Assembly: GCA_949361645.1 (NCBI GenBank)
Contig: OX442419.1
Location: 8,297,377-8,361,376 of the forward strand
Length of the DNA: 64,000 bases
DNA from: Spongilla lacustris
Taxonomy: Eukaryota > Porifera > Demospongiae > Spongillida > Spongillidae
Reading direction: 5' to 3'
Positions within the stretch are counted from its first letter, which is position 1. Each line of letters opens with the position of its first letter. The notes under the pieces are model-generated. The model made no database searches. It was not told the DNA's origin and saw nothing but the letters and a program-made list of their open reading frames with translations. A program made the translations under genes and the position numbers. This document shows, piece after piece, positions 32,940 to 45,605 of the stretch.

Positions 32940-34397
32940 GGCATTATTAGGGGGGCCCCATTGACCCTGGTTGTGTGCAGCTGCTAGCTCCACTGCTGGC
33001 AGTGAATGGTCTGATAACACCATATGTGAAAGGGCTGGTGGCTCCACTGGTTGTGCAGCGCTTTTGACTGGACTTGAAGTGTGAGGTTATTAAGTTCACT
33101 TGCAGTGTGGGAGTTAATGGTTCCATGGGCTTGCTATGAGGAAGGCTGGTAGTTGTACTGTGTGGGGATGGTCCCATTAGCCCCCTCCTTCAGTGAAGGA
33201 TAGGTAGTGTGGGGGGGGGGGGGAGCGTTGTGGGGACTGCTAAGTAATAAGTCCACTTGCTGTGAGGGCTAAAAGTTCCACTGGTTCCATTGGTAGTGTT
33301 TGAAGGGGGGCATGTGTGATTCCATTGGTACATGTGCGTACATGCACATGTCCCCTAAAATTGTTGCATGGGGTTACTGACTCCATTTGCAGTGTGAGGG
33401 CTGCCTTCTCCACTGGCATTAAGTGGGGGCCACATTGATTCTCTGGTTGTGTGGCAGCTGGTGCTCCCTTGCTGGCAGTGTACATGTGGGGGTCAGGTTT
33501 TGCAGTATTGATTTCACTTGGGTTATTGGTTGCAGGTTCCAAAGGTACGTAGTGTGTGATTGCAGTGAGGGGGAGTGGTAGTTCTTGGCCCCATTGGCCC
33601 CTGGTCTGCTGACGCAACTTGCAGTAAAGGACAGGTAGTGAGAAGAGGGGGGGTGGGGGGGGAGGGGCAAGGGCTGTCACCAGTGTATGGTGGGCCTGTT
33701 AAGTTGTTCTTGGTACATGTCCCCTGACCAATGAGGAGGGTTGGTGGTTGTACTGTCCCATTGGCTGATTGGCCCGTCTTTCATTGAAGGACAGGTAGTG
33801 GGGGCAAGTACATATACATGTAGTTCATGGTTCCCCTGAAATTTTTGGGGTTGCTGAATCCATTTGCAGTGCGAGGGCTGGTTTCTCCACTGGCATTATT
33901 CTGGGGGCTCGATTGATCACTGGTTGTGTGGCAGCTGATACTTCCTTGCTGGACTCCATCTGTGAGAGGGCTCCACTGGTGTGGGCTGCTGTTTAGACTT
34001 GCAGTGTGTACTGGTAGAGGGTCTAGTGGCTCCGTTTGAAGTGAGCAGAGAGGGGCTGGTGGTTCTACTGTGCGGAGCTGGCCCTACAGGACCTGGTTTG
34101 AGTGGGGGCTGCTGACTCAACTTGGGGTGGCGTCTTGACTGACTTTGTGGAGGCTACCCCATTGGCCCTGGCCAGGGTAGCTGAGGGTGTTCTGTAAGAA
34201 TGGTTCCATGGGCTGCTGACTGCGGCTATTAAGTTCAGTTGCAGTGTAGACTTTACAGGTTCCGCTGCTATTGTTCATGAGCTTGCGGTGAGGGGGCTGG
34301 TTGTTCTACTATGTGGGGGGTCGGGGGGTCTCAGCTGACTCAACTTGCATTGAACAAAAGGGGGGGGGGGGGGGGGGGGGTTGGCCCCTGGGTGTGG
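32940..34397 (+). repeat. Higher-order repeat block, direct orientation (1)
   Basis: Matches 38,540-39,950 almost throughout. It is built of diverged sub-units such as GGGCTGGTGGCTCCACTGG, TTCCACTGGCATTA and CAGTGTGAGGGCTG. It has a G-run at 33,210-33,224 and another, longer one near 34,361. Frames on the minus strand stay open for up to 146 codons as proline-rich repeats (PVEKAALTLQMES type). Sub-unit lengths vary, so I consider them non-coding. Confidence 0.85.
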
Positions 34398-34737
34398 CAT
34401 GTCAAGAAATTGTGGACATCAATGTATAACTCGGCTTACAATTGTGATTTTAAAAATCTGATTGCACCATTAAACTCACTAGGTACTTTAGAGATTTATC
34501 AAGTTATTAAAACAGCTAATTAATTTATTAAAATATATTATTATTATTGTCTTGTAATACGTTAATTGTATGTCTGCATGGCAGGAAAGTTAGGAATAGC
34601 AATCGCTGATACATAAAATCCTTCCGAACTAAAGCTATCGTCGATTTTAGTGATCTAAGCATACGCATGCGCAACTTAGTTTTACTCGTGCCCCTGCTAC
34701 TGGATACATTCTGGAGGTCACGTGATATGTTATTTAC

Positions 34738-34803
34738 TCGTTCCCAGACCCTATTTATTGAGAACACCTTGTTTGTCAATAAATAGGGTCTGGGAACGAG
34801 ACA
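34738..34803. repeat. Perfect 25-bp-arm hairpin
   Basis: CTCGTTCCCAGACCCTATTT ATTGA (from 34,738) is exactly complementary to TCAATAAATAGGGTCTGG GAACGAG (to 34,801), with a loop of about 14 bases. The paralogous 7.98-kb locus has no hairpin at this point, so it is a small insertion or a local rearrangement. Confidence 0.9.
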
Positions 34804-36457
34804 AGGCATGGCTAGCCTTTTGGCGGAGGGTTGGGTATCAAGCCTATATTTGTACCCGTCTGATTAGTATTGTGGATATAATAGCACTACACTCGATTGC
34901 TATCAATAATTCTTGGTATACGCTAGTCTTGCTAGCCAGACGTACATGTACAACATTGAACTTCAATTGGACTGTGAACGAGGGACGCATGTTGGAAGTA
35001 AGACTTAGTATTACTATATACATGTAGGCTTGAAACCCCCAAAACGCGAAGGTCGAGCTGATAGAACGGCTGCTGTGGAGTAGCTACCACGGTGTCACTA
35101 TACGAGAGTCGAGAGTACCCCGCTCGTTTAGCGGTTAAGATGCACGGGCGATTCCGTCCCTGCATTTGCATCGCTCTGACGTTTACCACCACGACTGGTT
35201 TGTTTTTGATAACATACTAGAAGTTCTCGTGGAGGTGTGTTAATTTAGGACATTGCCTTCCACTAGAATTCACATATGCATCGGCGGCGGATATTCCCAG
35301 CTGGACTTTCCACTCTGTCCTGTTATGTATATGTATATCGTTGATTAATGGCTAGCCAAGGTCGCTCGCGCTCACTTCCATAGCAGTCTCGTTTCCAGAC
35401 CCAATATACGCAGCTGCTCTGCTACGTATACGAGGTGAAGTCTGTCCTGTAGTATTTCTTTCCAACTCCGTCGGAATGTCGGCCAAGGTATACAACAAGG
35501 ATGAACAGCCGTAAACGTACTCGGAGAGTGGTTATAACTTATAAGTAGATCACATACATGCACCTGTCTGTGTAATTTGCCCCTACAAATACTAAGCAAT
35601 GGCACAGAAAAGGATGCCATGATGCAGCTCTGATATGTCATCAATGAACAGATCGATGGCATGAAGGCACAGCTAGGTAGAACTACATGTATGTATGTAC
35701 TACCATGCATGTGAAACGTTTACACAAATCACCACATGCCACCACCCTAATTAAATAGGTGACCACAAAATGTTGACAGCTACAATGTACTCTGTCAAAT
35801 ACCAGCCCTTCTTGAACCTTCCAAGATCCACACACACACATACACAACCAATAGATAACCAAATAAATACACCATAACTGTTACATCAATCACCTACATG
35901 TATTACATACATCTGCAGAGCCATGTACATATAGCTAGACCACACAAAGCCTTCCATTTGAGTTGGGTGCTGAAGTGCTTTCACCAGGTGCATGTTGGAA
36001 GGGTGGCTGGCACAGTCCATGAGATGCAAAACTTTGAGTCCAGTCCTCCCAGGTCCATACCAGGTGGTCATGTAGGCAAGCCTCCTCTCCTGGCAGACAA
36101 CTGGTGACTGTCCTGTGTGTACAACCAAACCCTCAGCCTCAAAAGGTAAAGGTGGACAATTGTAGCCACTTTAAATTGGTCCTACATCTACATGCATGTA
36201 ACACGTATTTCCTTCTAAGTTTTATAGACCCTTTACATCTTAACTTAATTTGATTCATATCCCAGTGGCTGCATCTGGGATGCACTATCAAATTCCTTAT
36301 CTCTAGGGAGAAGGGCCTGTATTATCTTTCCTTAAAACTGTCCCAACCAAAGCTTACCTTGTTCCACAAGGATATCTCCCATCCATGCACCTTCACAAGG
36401 CTCTCTCCTCTACCTCCACAAGGCTATCTCACAAGACTACCTCCCTCCACCCAGAGC

Positions 36458-37915
<1,458 letters not shown>

Positions 37916-40570
37916 GGGGCCTGTTAAGTCCACATGAGGAGTGAGGGCTAATGGTTGATCTGTTAGTGAGGTCATCACGTGTTGTTGGTACATGTAGTTC
38001 ATGGCTCCCCTGAAATGGTTGGGGATGCTGATTCCATTTGCAGCCTGAGGGCTGGCATCTCCACTGGCATTATTGTGGGGGCTACATCCCTGCTGGCAGT
38101 GTGGGGGTCTGATGATCTGTCTGCGAGAGGGCTGGTGTCTCCACTGGCATTGTGGACGCTAGCTCCATTGACCAGGTTAGCTGGTGGCTCCCTTACTGGA
38201 ATTATGGGGCCTGTTAATTCCACTTGTTGGCTCCACTATTTGGAATGTGAGGCTATTATTAATAATTTAAATTGCAGCATGGGGCTTAATGGTTCCAAAG
38301 GTATATAGTGTGCACTTGCAGTAAGGGGGCTTGTGGTTCTGCTGTGTGGGGATGGCCTCTTTGGCCCCAGGGCTGCTGAGGGAACTTGCAGTGAAGGGCC
38401 TAGCCCCATTAGCCCCTGGCTATGTGGGGGTGGGGCTGGTGGCTCGTTTGGTAATTTAGGGGCTGCTCACTCCCTATCACTAACACAACCACCATCGTCA
38501 GTGTTACGACCGCCATCATCCTTGACCAATGTATCTTGAACCAGGGTCAATGAGCATTATTATGGGGCCCCATTGACCCTCCTGCTGGCAGTGAACGGTC
38601 TGATAACACCATATGTGGAAGGGCTGGTGGCTCCACTGGTTGTGCAGCGCTTTTGACTGGACTTGCAGTGTGAGGTTATTATGTTTAATTGCAGCTTGGG
38701 AGTTAATGGTTCCATTGGCTTGCTATGAGGAAGGCTGGTAGTTGTACTGTGTGGGGATGGTCCCATTAGCCCCCTCGTTCAGTGAAGGACAGGTAGTGGG
38801 AGGGGGCGTTGTGGGGACTGCTAAGTAATAAATTCACTTGCTGTGAGGGCTAAACGTTCCACTGGTTCCATTGGTGGGGCATGTATTATTCCATTGGTAC
38901 ATGTGCGTACATGCACATGTCCCCTGAAATTGTTGCATGGAGTTACTGACTCCATTTGCAGTGTGAGGGCTGCCTTCTCCACTGGCATTAAGTTGGGGGC
39001 CACATTGATCCTCTGGTTGTGTGGCAGCTGGTGCTCCCTTGCTGGTAGTGTGGGGGTCAGGTTTTGCAGTATTGATTTCACTTGGGTTATTGGTTGGTTC
39101 CAAAGGTACGTAGTGTGTGATTGCAGTGAAGGGGAGTGGTAGTTTTTGGCCCCATTGGCCCCTGGATTGCTGATGTAACTTGCAGTAAAGGACAGGTAGT
39201 GAGAAGAGGGGGGGTGAGTGGGGGGGGGGGGGGGGGCAAGGGCTGGCACCAGTGTGTGGTGGGCCTGTTATGTTGTTCTTGGTACATGTCCCCTGAGCAA
39301 TGAGGAGGGTTGGTGGTTGTACTGTCCCATTGGCTGATTGGCCCCTCTTTCACTGAAGGACAGGTAGCGGGGACAAGTACATATACATGTAGTTCCTGGC
39401 TCCCCTGAAATTTTTGGGGTTGCTGAATCCATTTGCAGTGCAAGGGCTGGTTTTTCCACTGGCATTATTCTGGGGGCTCGATTAACCACTGGTTGTGTGG
39501 CAGCTGGTACTTCCTTGCTGGGCTCTATCTGTGAGAGGGCTCCACTGATGTGGGCTGCTGTCTGGACTTGCAGTGTATACTGGTAGAGGGTCTAGTGGCT
39601 CCATTTGAAGTGAGCAGAGAGGGGCTGGTGGTTCTATTGTGTGGAGCTGGCCCTACAGGCCTTTGTTTGTGTGGGGGCAGCTGACTCAACTTGGGGTGGC
39701 GTCATGACTGACACTGTGGAGGCTACCCCATTGGCCCTGGCCAGGGTAGCTGAGGGTGTTCTGTAAGAATGGTTCCATGGGCTGCTGACTGCAGTGTGAG
39801 GCTATTAAGTTCAGTTGCAGTGTAGACTTTACAGGTTCCGCTGCTATTGTTCATGAGATTGCGGTGAGGGGGCTGGTTGTTCTACTGTGTGGGGGGTCCC
39901 AGCTGACTCAACTTGCATTGAACGAAAGGGGGGGGGGGGGGGGGGGAGTTAGCCCCTGGGTGTGGGGCCTGTTAAGTCCACTTGCGGAGTGAGGGCTAAT
40001 GGTTGATCTGTTAGTGAGGTCATCACGTGTTGTTGGTACATGTAGTTCATGGCTCCCCTGAAATGGTTGGGGATGCTGATTCCATTTGCAGCCTGAGCGC
40101 TGGCATCTCCCTGGCATTATTGTGGGGGCTACATCCCTGCTGGCAGTGCGGGGGTCTGATTATCTATCTGCGAGAGGGGTGGTGTCTCCACTGGCATTGT
40201 GGACGCTAGTTCCATTGACCAGCTTAGCTGGTGGCTCCCTTGCTAGAATTATGGGGCCTGTTAATTCCACTTGTTGGCTCCACTATTTGGAATGTGAGGC
40301 TATTATTAATAATTTAAATTGCAGCATGGGGCTTAATGGTTCCAAAGGTATATAGTGTGCACTTGCAGTAAGGGGGCTTGTGGTTCTGCTGTGTGGGGAT
40401 GGCCTCTTTGGCCCCAGGGCTGCTGAGGGAACTTGCAGTGAAGGGCCTAGCCCCATTAGCCCCTGGCTATGTGGGGGTGGGGCTGGTGGCTCGTTTGGTA
40501 ATTTAGGGGCTGCTCACTCCCTATCACTAACACAACCACCATCGTCAGTGGTACGACCGCCATCACTACC
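37916..40570 (+). repeat. Higher-order repeat block, direct orientation (2)
   Basis: The opening piece (GGCCTGTTAAGTCCAC ... AACACAACCACCATCGTCAG, 37,917-38,510) recurs at 39,967-40,550, about 2,030-2,040 bp later. Between lies the 38,540-39,950 piece that equals 32,940-34,395. Together these define a roughly 2.03-kb higher-order unit built from smaller diverged units. G-runs of 15-20 bp occur near 39,220 and 39,928. Confidence 0.9.
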
Positions 40571-40857
40571 TTTCTCAATCTCTCCATCTTCGTCCAATGT
40601 ATTTTGAATATCGATCGTCGTATTCGTACAGTTCGAACTCATCCGCCGACTGATTCAGTGAAACTCGACGAGCTCGCCTTCACTCGTGTTATACGTCACC
40701 ATATCGTTTATCTACACCGAAAAATAACCGTAACAAGCACTACAATTCAGCCGCCCGTTTGTTTGGTGACCTTATAGGTGTGGTTATCACGCCCTATAGG
40801 AATAGTTGAATATTCATGCACTCCGGAGAATGGAAACTGTTCCGTGCAAATATAAAG

Positions 40858-41227
40858 GCGCGATTCGAGCGGGAAACGTGTACTTACTTTGCACAGCTGT
40901 TTCTCCGTAACGGATGGCATGAAAATTAACGAACAGGACAAATCAATAGGTATAGGACCTCCCTACCTACAAACCGAATTTGAAGCGATTTGATTACTCC
41001 TACCGAAAGTTATGTTGGGTTTGAACCCGGTGGGGTATCGGACGTTGCAATACTGACACGGAGTAAGTGCAAGACCCCAAAATATATTTTATTATAGAGA
41101 AATGGTGTAGTATGAAGTGCTGAAAATAGGAAGTCAAGAGCTCAAACCATGTGAAAGATATAGCGCTTTGAATTGGATGCTTTATATATAAATTCACAAG
41201 TATCAAAAATCGCATAGAACGTTCCAT
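40858..41227. mobile_element. Solo arm of a palindromic element
   Basis: Matches the right half of the 43.1-kb palindrome (GCGCGATTCGAGCG, AACGGATGGCAT, CGAATTTGAAGCGA, TACCGAAAGTTATG, GTGCAAGAC) with modest divergence and ends CCATATATATG. The opposite arm is missing, replaced on the left by the end of the repeat array. Confidence 0.8.
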
Positions 41228-41228
41228 A

Positions 41229-43090
41229 TATATGTTATGCGCAAAGCGTGGATTTGCGCAAACCCGGGATTGTCCTGCGCAAACCCTGGATCCATGGTTT
41301 GTTTGCGCAAACTTGAGATTGCCCTATTTTAACCCAATCAACTCGCTTATCTCGTAATGTTCAATTGAACGAAGGCACAAAAGTTGTATCGACTACGCCA
41401 GAGCCTGGCAGAGCCGTTGAGCGAACACACAGATAAGTTGAGATAACCTGTCGGTCTGTCCTGTCTGTTCTCCAACCTATTTGGGCTTTTCAAGACGGTA
41501 AGTTAATTGTGTGGTAGGCATTATTAAGAGCGGATCGATTGATACCCTCAATAGAACACTTTCTCGTGATGGTTCTAAAAGGCCCAGTGGCTTCGCTTGA
41601 ATCCAGCTTATGGGCGCCCGCTAATCACGATAGTGGGTGAAAGTCGTATCTGTACTGTCAATATGTAACTCGCCGGCTCATCAAGATACGTAAAATTTGA
41701 AGTTAAAAAGTATGTACTGAAGTACAGCCGTATTTTTCAAAAAGGAAATCAGGGAGCTAGTTTGTTGGGAAGTCGCGCTTATAAATGGGATTAGTACCGA
41801 CCGTTTGAAGTTTTGGGTGAAGTTGCACTTTGACGCTGACTCTGTGATGTGCTCTGTTCACCAGCTAGCATTAGAAACATGTGACGTCGTCATTAAAAAG
41901 AAAAATCTGTTATAACACCACCGTGCTAGCCGTGTTAGTAAATTGCATGGTGTATGTGGAAGATTTTTTAAAGACAGTGTCAACAATGAGGTCATGTATT
42001 ACATATGTTACAAAAAAAAAAAAAAAAAAAAACTCTTACTCATGCATGTACAGAGAACATTGTTAATTTTACATGTATGTATCTTTGAATGTCTTCCATG
42101 GTCTACGGGTGTGGATATTCAGTTTGTGAGGATGCTGGTCTGTCATCGAGAATGGTCGAGTCACCAGGCCAGTTCTTTACAAAACACTACAGCAAAATCT
42201 AGTCAGTGCCACTAAAATCCATCAGGATTTAAAGTACTAATCTATATTGTAGCCTCAAGTGCATGTTCAAGTTCTGATTTTATCTACAAGGTGATTGAAT
42301 AGGTATGGACCAATCCTGCTCTTCAGAGCCAATCAGAGGAGAGGGGCAAGGAGGTGGCCTAGCTGGAACCTTGCACCAAATCAATTAAAATTTGCCAAAA
42401 TATTACAATGGGGGCACTTTTATTGCTGATTTTGTAAAGAACTGGCCTGGTAACTTGACCATTCTTGATGACAGACAAGCATCCTCAAAGTCTAGGACTT
42501 GAGGAATGAGAAATGATAGTTATTCAATGGAAATTAGTCTTGGGCTGATTGGCATGAAATTAAGTAATTTATACACGCAATGCCAATTAAAATCTTGATG
42601 TCTCTCCATATATTTTTGCAGGTACTGGAGATGGTGAGGAAAAAGTAACATCTCAGAGGAAATGTATTTGGTAGCATTATTGGACGCTTGCCAAGCAACT
42701 GTACAAAGGAAGACATGAAGAACTGCTTGTCAAGATGTAATGAACCCTGACCACATTTTCAAGATTGTGCTCAGTGTCTCCTCAGTAGAGAACAATTGTA
42801 TTTGTACTCCATAGGCCTTTTATTTGTACTGCAAACACATGTTATTTGATATAAAGTAATGTGGATGTACTCATTATTCGTTACCCATCGCTAATTAAAT
42901 ATATTATACATGCAGACATGTCTGATCTATGCTTTGCGCAGAGCAATCCCAGGATTGTCCGGATCCATGCTTTGCGCACGAGCAATCCCAGGATTGCGCA
43001 GCCAATCCATGGTTTGTACCACAAACCATGGATCCAGGGTTTGCGCAGGACAATCCCGGGATTGCGCAAATCCACGCTTTGCGCGTAACA
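41229..43090. mobile_element. GCGCAAA inverted-repeat element, about 1.86 kb
   Basis: The left end TTATGCGCAAAGCGTGGATT (41,231) is matched at the right by the complement ending in CCACGCTTTGCGCGTAA (to about 43,089). The inverted repeats run about 80 bp and contain ACCCGGGATTGTCCTGCGC and CCCTGGATCCATGG. The right end has an added cluster of short palindromes (42,930-43,010: CAATCCCAGGATTG twice, CCATGGTTTGT-ACC-ACAAACCATGG). It sits exactly between two ends of palindromic elements, with CATATATATG on both sides. An interior exon-like piece after TTTTGCAG at 42,621 has stops and is not recognised. Confidence 0.75.
42126..42489. mobile_element. Fold-back element, 57-bp arms, about 364 bp
   Basis: GAGGATGCTGGTCTGTCATC ... 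CCAGTTCTTTACAAAA (42,128-42,182) pairs with TTTTGTAAAGAACTGG ... GACAGACAAGCATCCTC (42,433-42,489), with about 5 mismatches. It is nested inside the GCGCAAA element. Non-coding. Confidence 0.8.
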
Positions 43091-43099
43091 TATATATAT

Positions 43100-43921
43100 G
43101 GGAAAGTTTACGAGAAAAGGGACCTAGCGTGTATTATAAAAAAGTATAATAAAAATGCATTACGTTTGATTTGCTATAACTTCCGAACAGTTAACGCTAT
43201 CACCTTCCTATTTTCAACACTTTATACTGCACCATTTCTCTATGGTAAAATACATTTTGGAGTCTTGCACTTGCTCCGTGTCAGTATTACAACGTTCGAT
43301 ACCCCACTGGGTTCAAACCCGCCATAACTTTCGGTAGGAGTAATCAATTCGCTTCAAATTCGGTTTGGAGGTAGAGAGGTCATATACCTATCGATTTGTT
43401 CTGTTCGTTAATTTCTATGCCATCCGTTACGGAGATACAGTTGAACAAACTACGTGCACGTTTTCCCGCTTGATTCGCGCCAATGTTATAATCCCCGCCT
43501 CCCCATACATTGAGCGGAACGCAATTTGCCCAAATCATTGGCGCGAATCGAGCGCGAAAATGGGCACGTAGTTTGTTCAACTGTATCTCCGTAATGGATG
43601 GCATAAAAATCAACGAACAGAACAAATCGATAGGTATAGGACCTCTCTACCTACAAACCGAATTTGAAGCGAATTGATTACTCCTACCGAAAGTTATGGC
43701 GGGTTTGAACCCAGTGGGGTATCGAACGTTGCAATACTGACACGGAGCAAGTGCAAGACTCCAAAATGTATTTTACCATAGAGAAATGGTGCAGTATGAA
43801 GTGTTGAAAATAGGAAGGTGATAGCGTTAACTGTTCGGAAGTTATAGCAAATCAAACGTAATGCATTTTTATTATACTTTTTTCTAATAAACGCTAGGTC
43901 CCTTTTCTCGTAAACTTTCCC
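43100..43921. mobile_element. 822-bp palindromic element, second family member
   Basis: Begins GGGAAAGTTTACGAG and ends CTCGTAAACTTTCCC, with ATAT on each side. The arms are about 400 bp and nearly exact complements. The loop-proximal part (ATTTGTTCTGTTCGTTAATT, CCGTTACGGAGATACAGTTG, TTTTCCCGCTTGATTCGCGC) is shared with the 28.9-kb element, while the outer halves of the arms differ. It lies directly 3' of the integrase fragment. Confidence 0.9.
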
Positions 43922-43983
43922 ATATACATGTATAATATAATAATAATTAAATACCCTTTATACATGTATACAAAGGAACATAC

Positions 43984-44815
43984 CATTTTTGAAACATCCT
44001 TTACGTAACCTTGCCACATGTATCGTTCTCTCAAGTGATACAATGTTTTCGTCAAACCTAAGTGACCCGATGTTGTGTGCACATGACATCCGTGAAGAAT
44101 CCGTTTCCTCTCCTTTTCATCTTGAATGTAACGCAAAGTTGCAACAACCTGCATGTAAAGTAATAAAGTGTTACTGTAATTTCATATACATACTGATACA
44201 CGTGCAAAACTATATACCTTCTTTTTTTCATGATCTTGTAGTGAAGTACTCCTTCAGTGATTGTAAAACGTTGTGCTTTCTTCCGAATCATCCGTTTTTT
44301 GTTTTTGTCGCATGAATCTTTGTACTTGCCTGTGGTTAAATAGGCCCAGTCTTGGTCTATCAACGCAGATTTACTACCGTCTTCATCCTCTTCTTCATCG
44401 ACATCTTCGTATTTTTCTTCTCTTTCGTCCGTTGTCATACATATGTGCAAATCTTTTGCCTGACTATTCTCCCCTGCACAACCGTCTTCACTACCACAAT
44501 CATCTTCAATTTCAAAAACTCCATCTTCTTTACCAACGCCATCGACTTCATTACCACGATCTTCTTCACCAGCGCTATTATTTTTCCTAGAACCATCATC
44601 TTCACTAGCACCATCATCTTCAACGTCTTCACCATCGCCATCGTCTTCACTAGCACCATCTTCTTCAACGTCTTTACCATCGCCACCGTCGTCACTAGCA
44701 CCATCATCTTCAACGTCACCAGCGTCTCCGCCCGTGCTAACATCGATATCGCATTCATAAAAGTCCTCGTTCACTCCAATGTAACCGTCGCCACAGACAC
44801 CAACGCCATCGTCAT
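43984..44815 (-). pseudogene. Ty3/gypsy-type integrase gene fragment with acidic N-terminal region
   Basis: Two exons on the minus strand. Exon 44,218-44,815 follows an acceptor (TTGTTTAG) and encodes an Asp/Glu/Ser-rich stretch with repeated EDVEDDGASEDDG motifs, then KYKDSCDKNKKRMIRKKAQR. Exon 43,984-44,148 (55 codons) reads RYIQDEKERKRILHGCHVHT TSGHLG and on to ERYMWQGYVKDVSKM. This is the start of the H2C2 zinc-binding domain (PF17921-type) of Ty3/gypsy or Gin-like integrases; the two histidines are present. The CxxC half and the catalytic DDE core should follow the GTATGT donor but are not found, because the palindrome at 43,100-43,921 comes next. Exon 1 ends out of phase; one extra A in the A7 run at 44,222-44,228 would restore phase 0, so a one-base loss or sequencing error is likely. 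It could be a domesticated gene cut short or a transposon remnant. Confidence 0.8.
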
Positions 44816-44995
44816 CTAAACAATACGGGCATGAACGTGCACTGAGTGAATCGTATGTCTACAGCCAAAGGCCTATCCATATAGTATCGTACCATCTCTA
44901 ACCCCTTTCTCGCTCTTCTTTTGATACACAGTTGACAAATTCCTTTGCTTCTTCATCCGATCGCCGCTGAGCAATTCATAAAACACATGTTTAAA
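44816..44995 (-). other. Possible upstream exon of the integrase gene
   Basis: Between about 44,865 and 44,975 the minus strand reads FYELLSGDRMKKQRNLSTVY and on to a stop, with basic and polar composition. It lies just upstream of the acidic exon. There is no clear donor, so this is a guess. Confidence 0.2.
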
Positions 44996-45121
44996 GGGGG
45001 GACCAAAATACGCATGCGCGGACCAAATATTTCAGACATAATTAGTCCGGGGGGACCTGTTTTTTCATAAAAATTGGTCCGGGGGGACCAATTCTTGGGG
45101 GGGGACCAAAATTTTCGTGAC
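44996..45121. repeat. Hairpin array, GGTCCGGGGGGACC type
   Basis: Contains GGGGGGACC, AGTCCGGGGGGACCTG, TTGGTCCGGGGGGACCAATT and a final GGGGGGGGACCAAAATTTTCGTGACAG (in parts). Same layout as the right array at 30.78-30.93 kb: GTCC-GGGG-GGAC hairpins, then a longer G-run, then an end with CG(A/T)GACA(C). Confidence 0.85.
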
Positions 45122-45484
45122 AGAACGCGTATGTGGAGGTTTCCTTTTAGAATAGCGAGTGTTGCTGGCCATGTACGACGAAATCAGCTCTTGTTAGAAG
45201 GAAGGTATCCAGTTGGATTTTCAAAAGATTAGAAACGTTCTTTTAGACAAAAAGCGCGTGGAAATTACAAGGTTGACAATGGCGCTCTTTGTTTATAATT
45301 ATAAAAATTGTTCCTGGATATGAGTGGCGATATATATGCGATCGACAGTGGAAGAATGTGATCAAATCGAAAGAAGAGCAGGCCGAAGAATAATTATAGC
45401 TTGCCACGCTTCACGTCAGGCCTGGCGCGTATCCAGAATTTCAAAGTGGGGGTTTCCAACATTGTACGTCAATCGAATACGAGC

Positions 45485-45605
45485 CGGGGGGGGGAGGGGG
45501 GGGGGGGGGAGGGGGGGAGGGGACGGAATCACCCTTGCGATAGGCCAAATACGAGCGGGGAGGGGGAGGGTAGGCCAAATTAATTCAAGTGGGGGGAGGG
45601 GGGAA
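45485..45605. repeat. G-rich tract
   Basis: Runs of G interrupted by single A, with two copies of TAGGCCAAAT(A/T)(C/A) and CGAGC(C/G)GGG. Strong G-quadruplex potential. The open frame across it is glycine/arginine repeat only. Confidence 0.9.

Noticed and set aside
33240..33680. 146-codon proline-rich frame
   Set aside because: It lies in the higher-order repeat; sub-unit lengths vary, the frame is not kept in the other copies, and no start context or domain is visible.
35110..35165. tRNA-like or SINE promoter boxes (TAGCGGTTAAGATGC, GGGCGATTCCGTCCC)
   Set aside because: They resemble A and B boxes, but no cloverleaf, anticodon arm or poly-A/T tail could be drawn, and the paralogue at 8.29 kb lacks part of box A.
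44352..44819. 155-codon plus-strand frame of Ile/Thr/Phe repeats
   Set aside because: It is the antisense shadow of the acidic Asp/Glu-rich exon on the minus strand.
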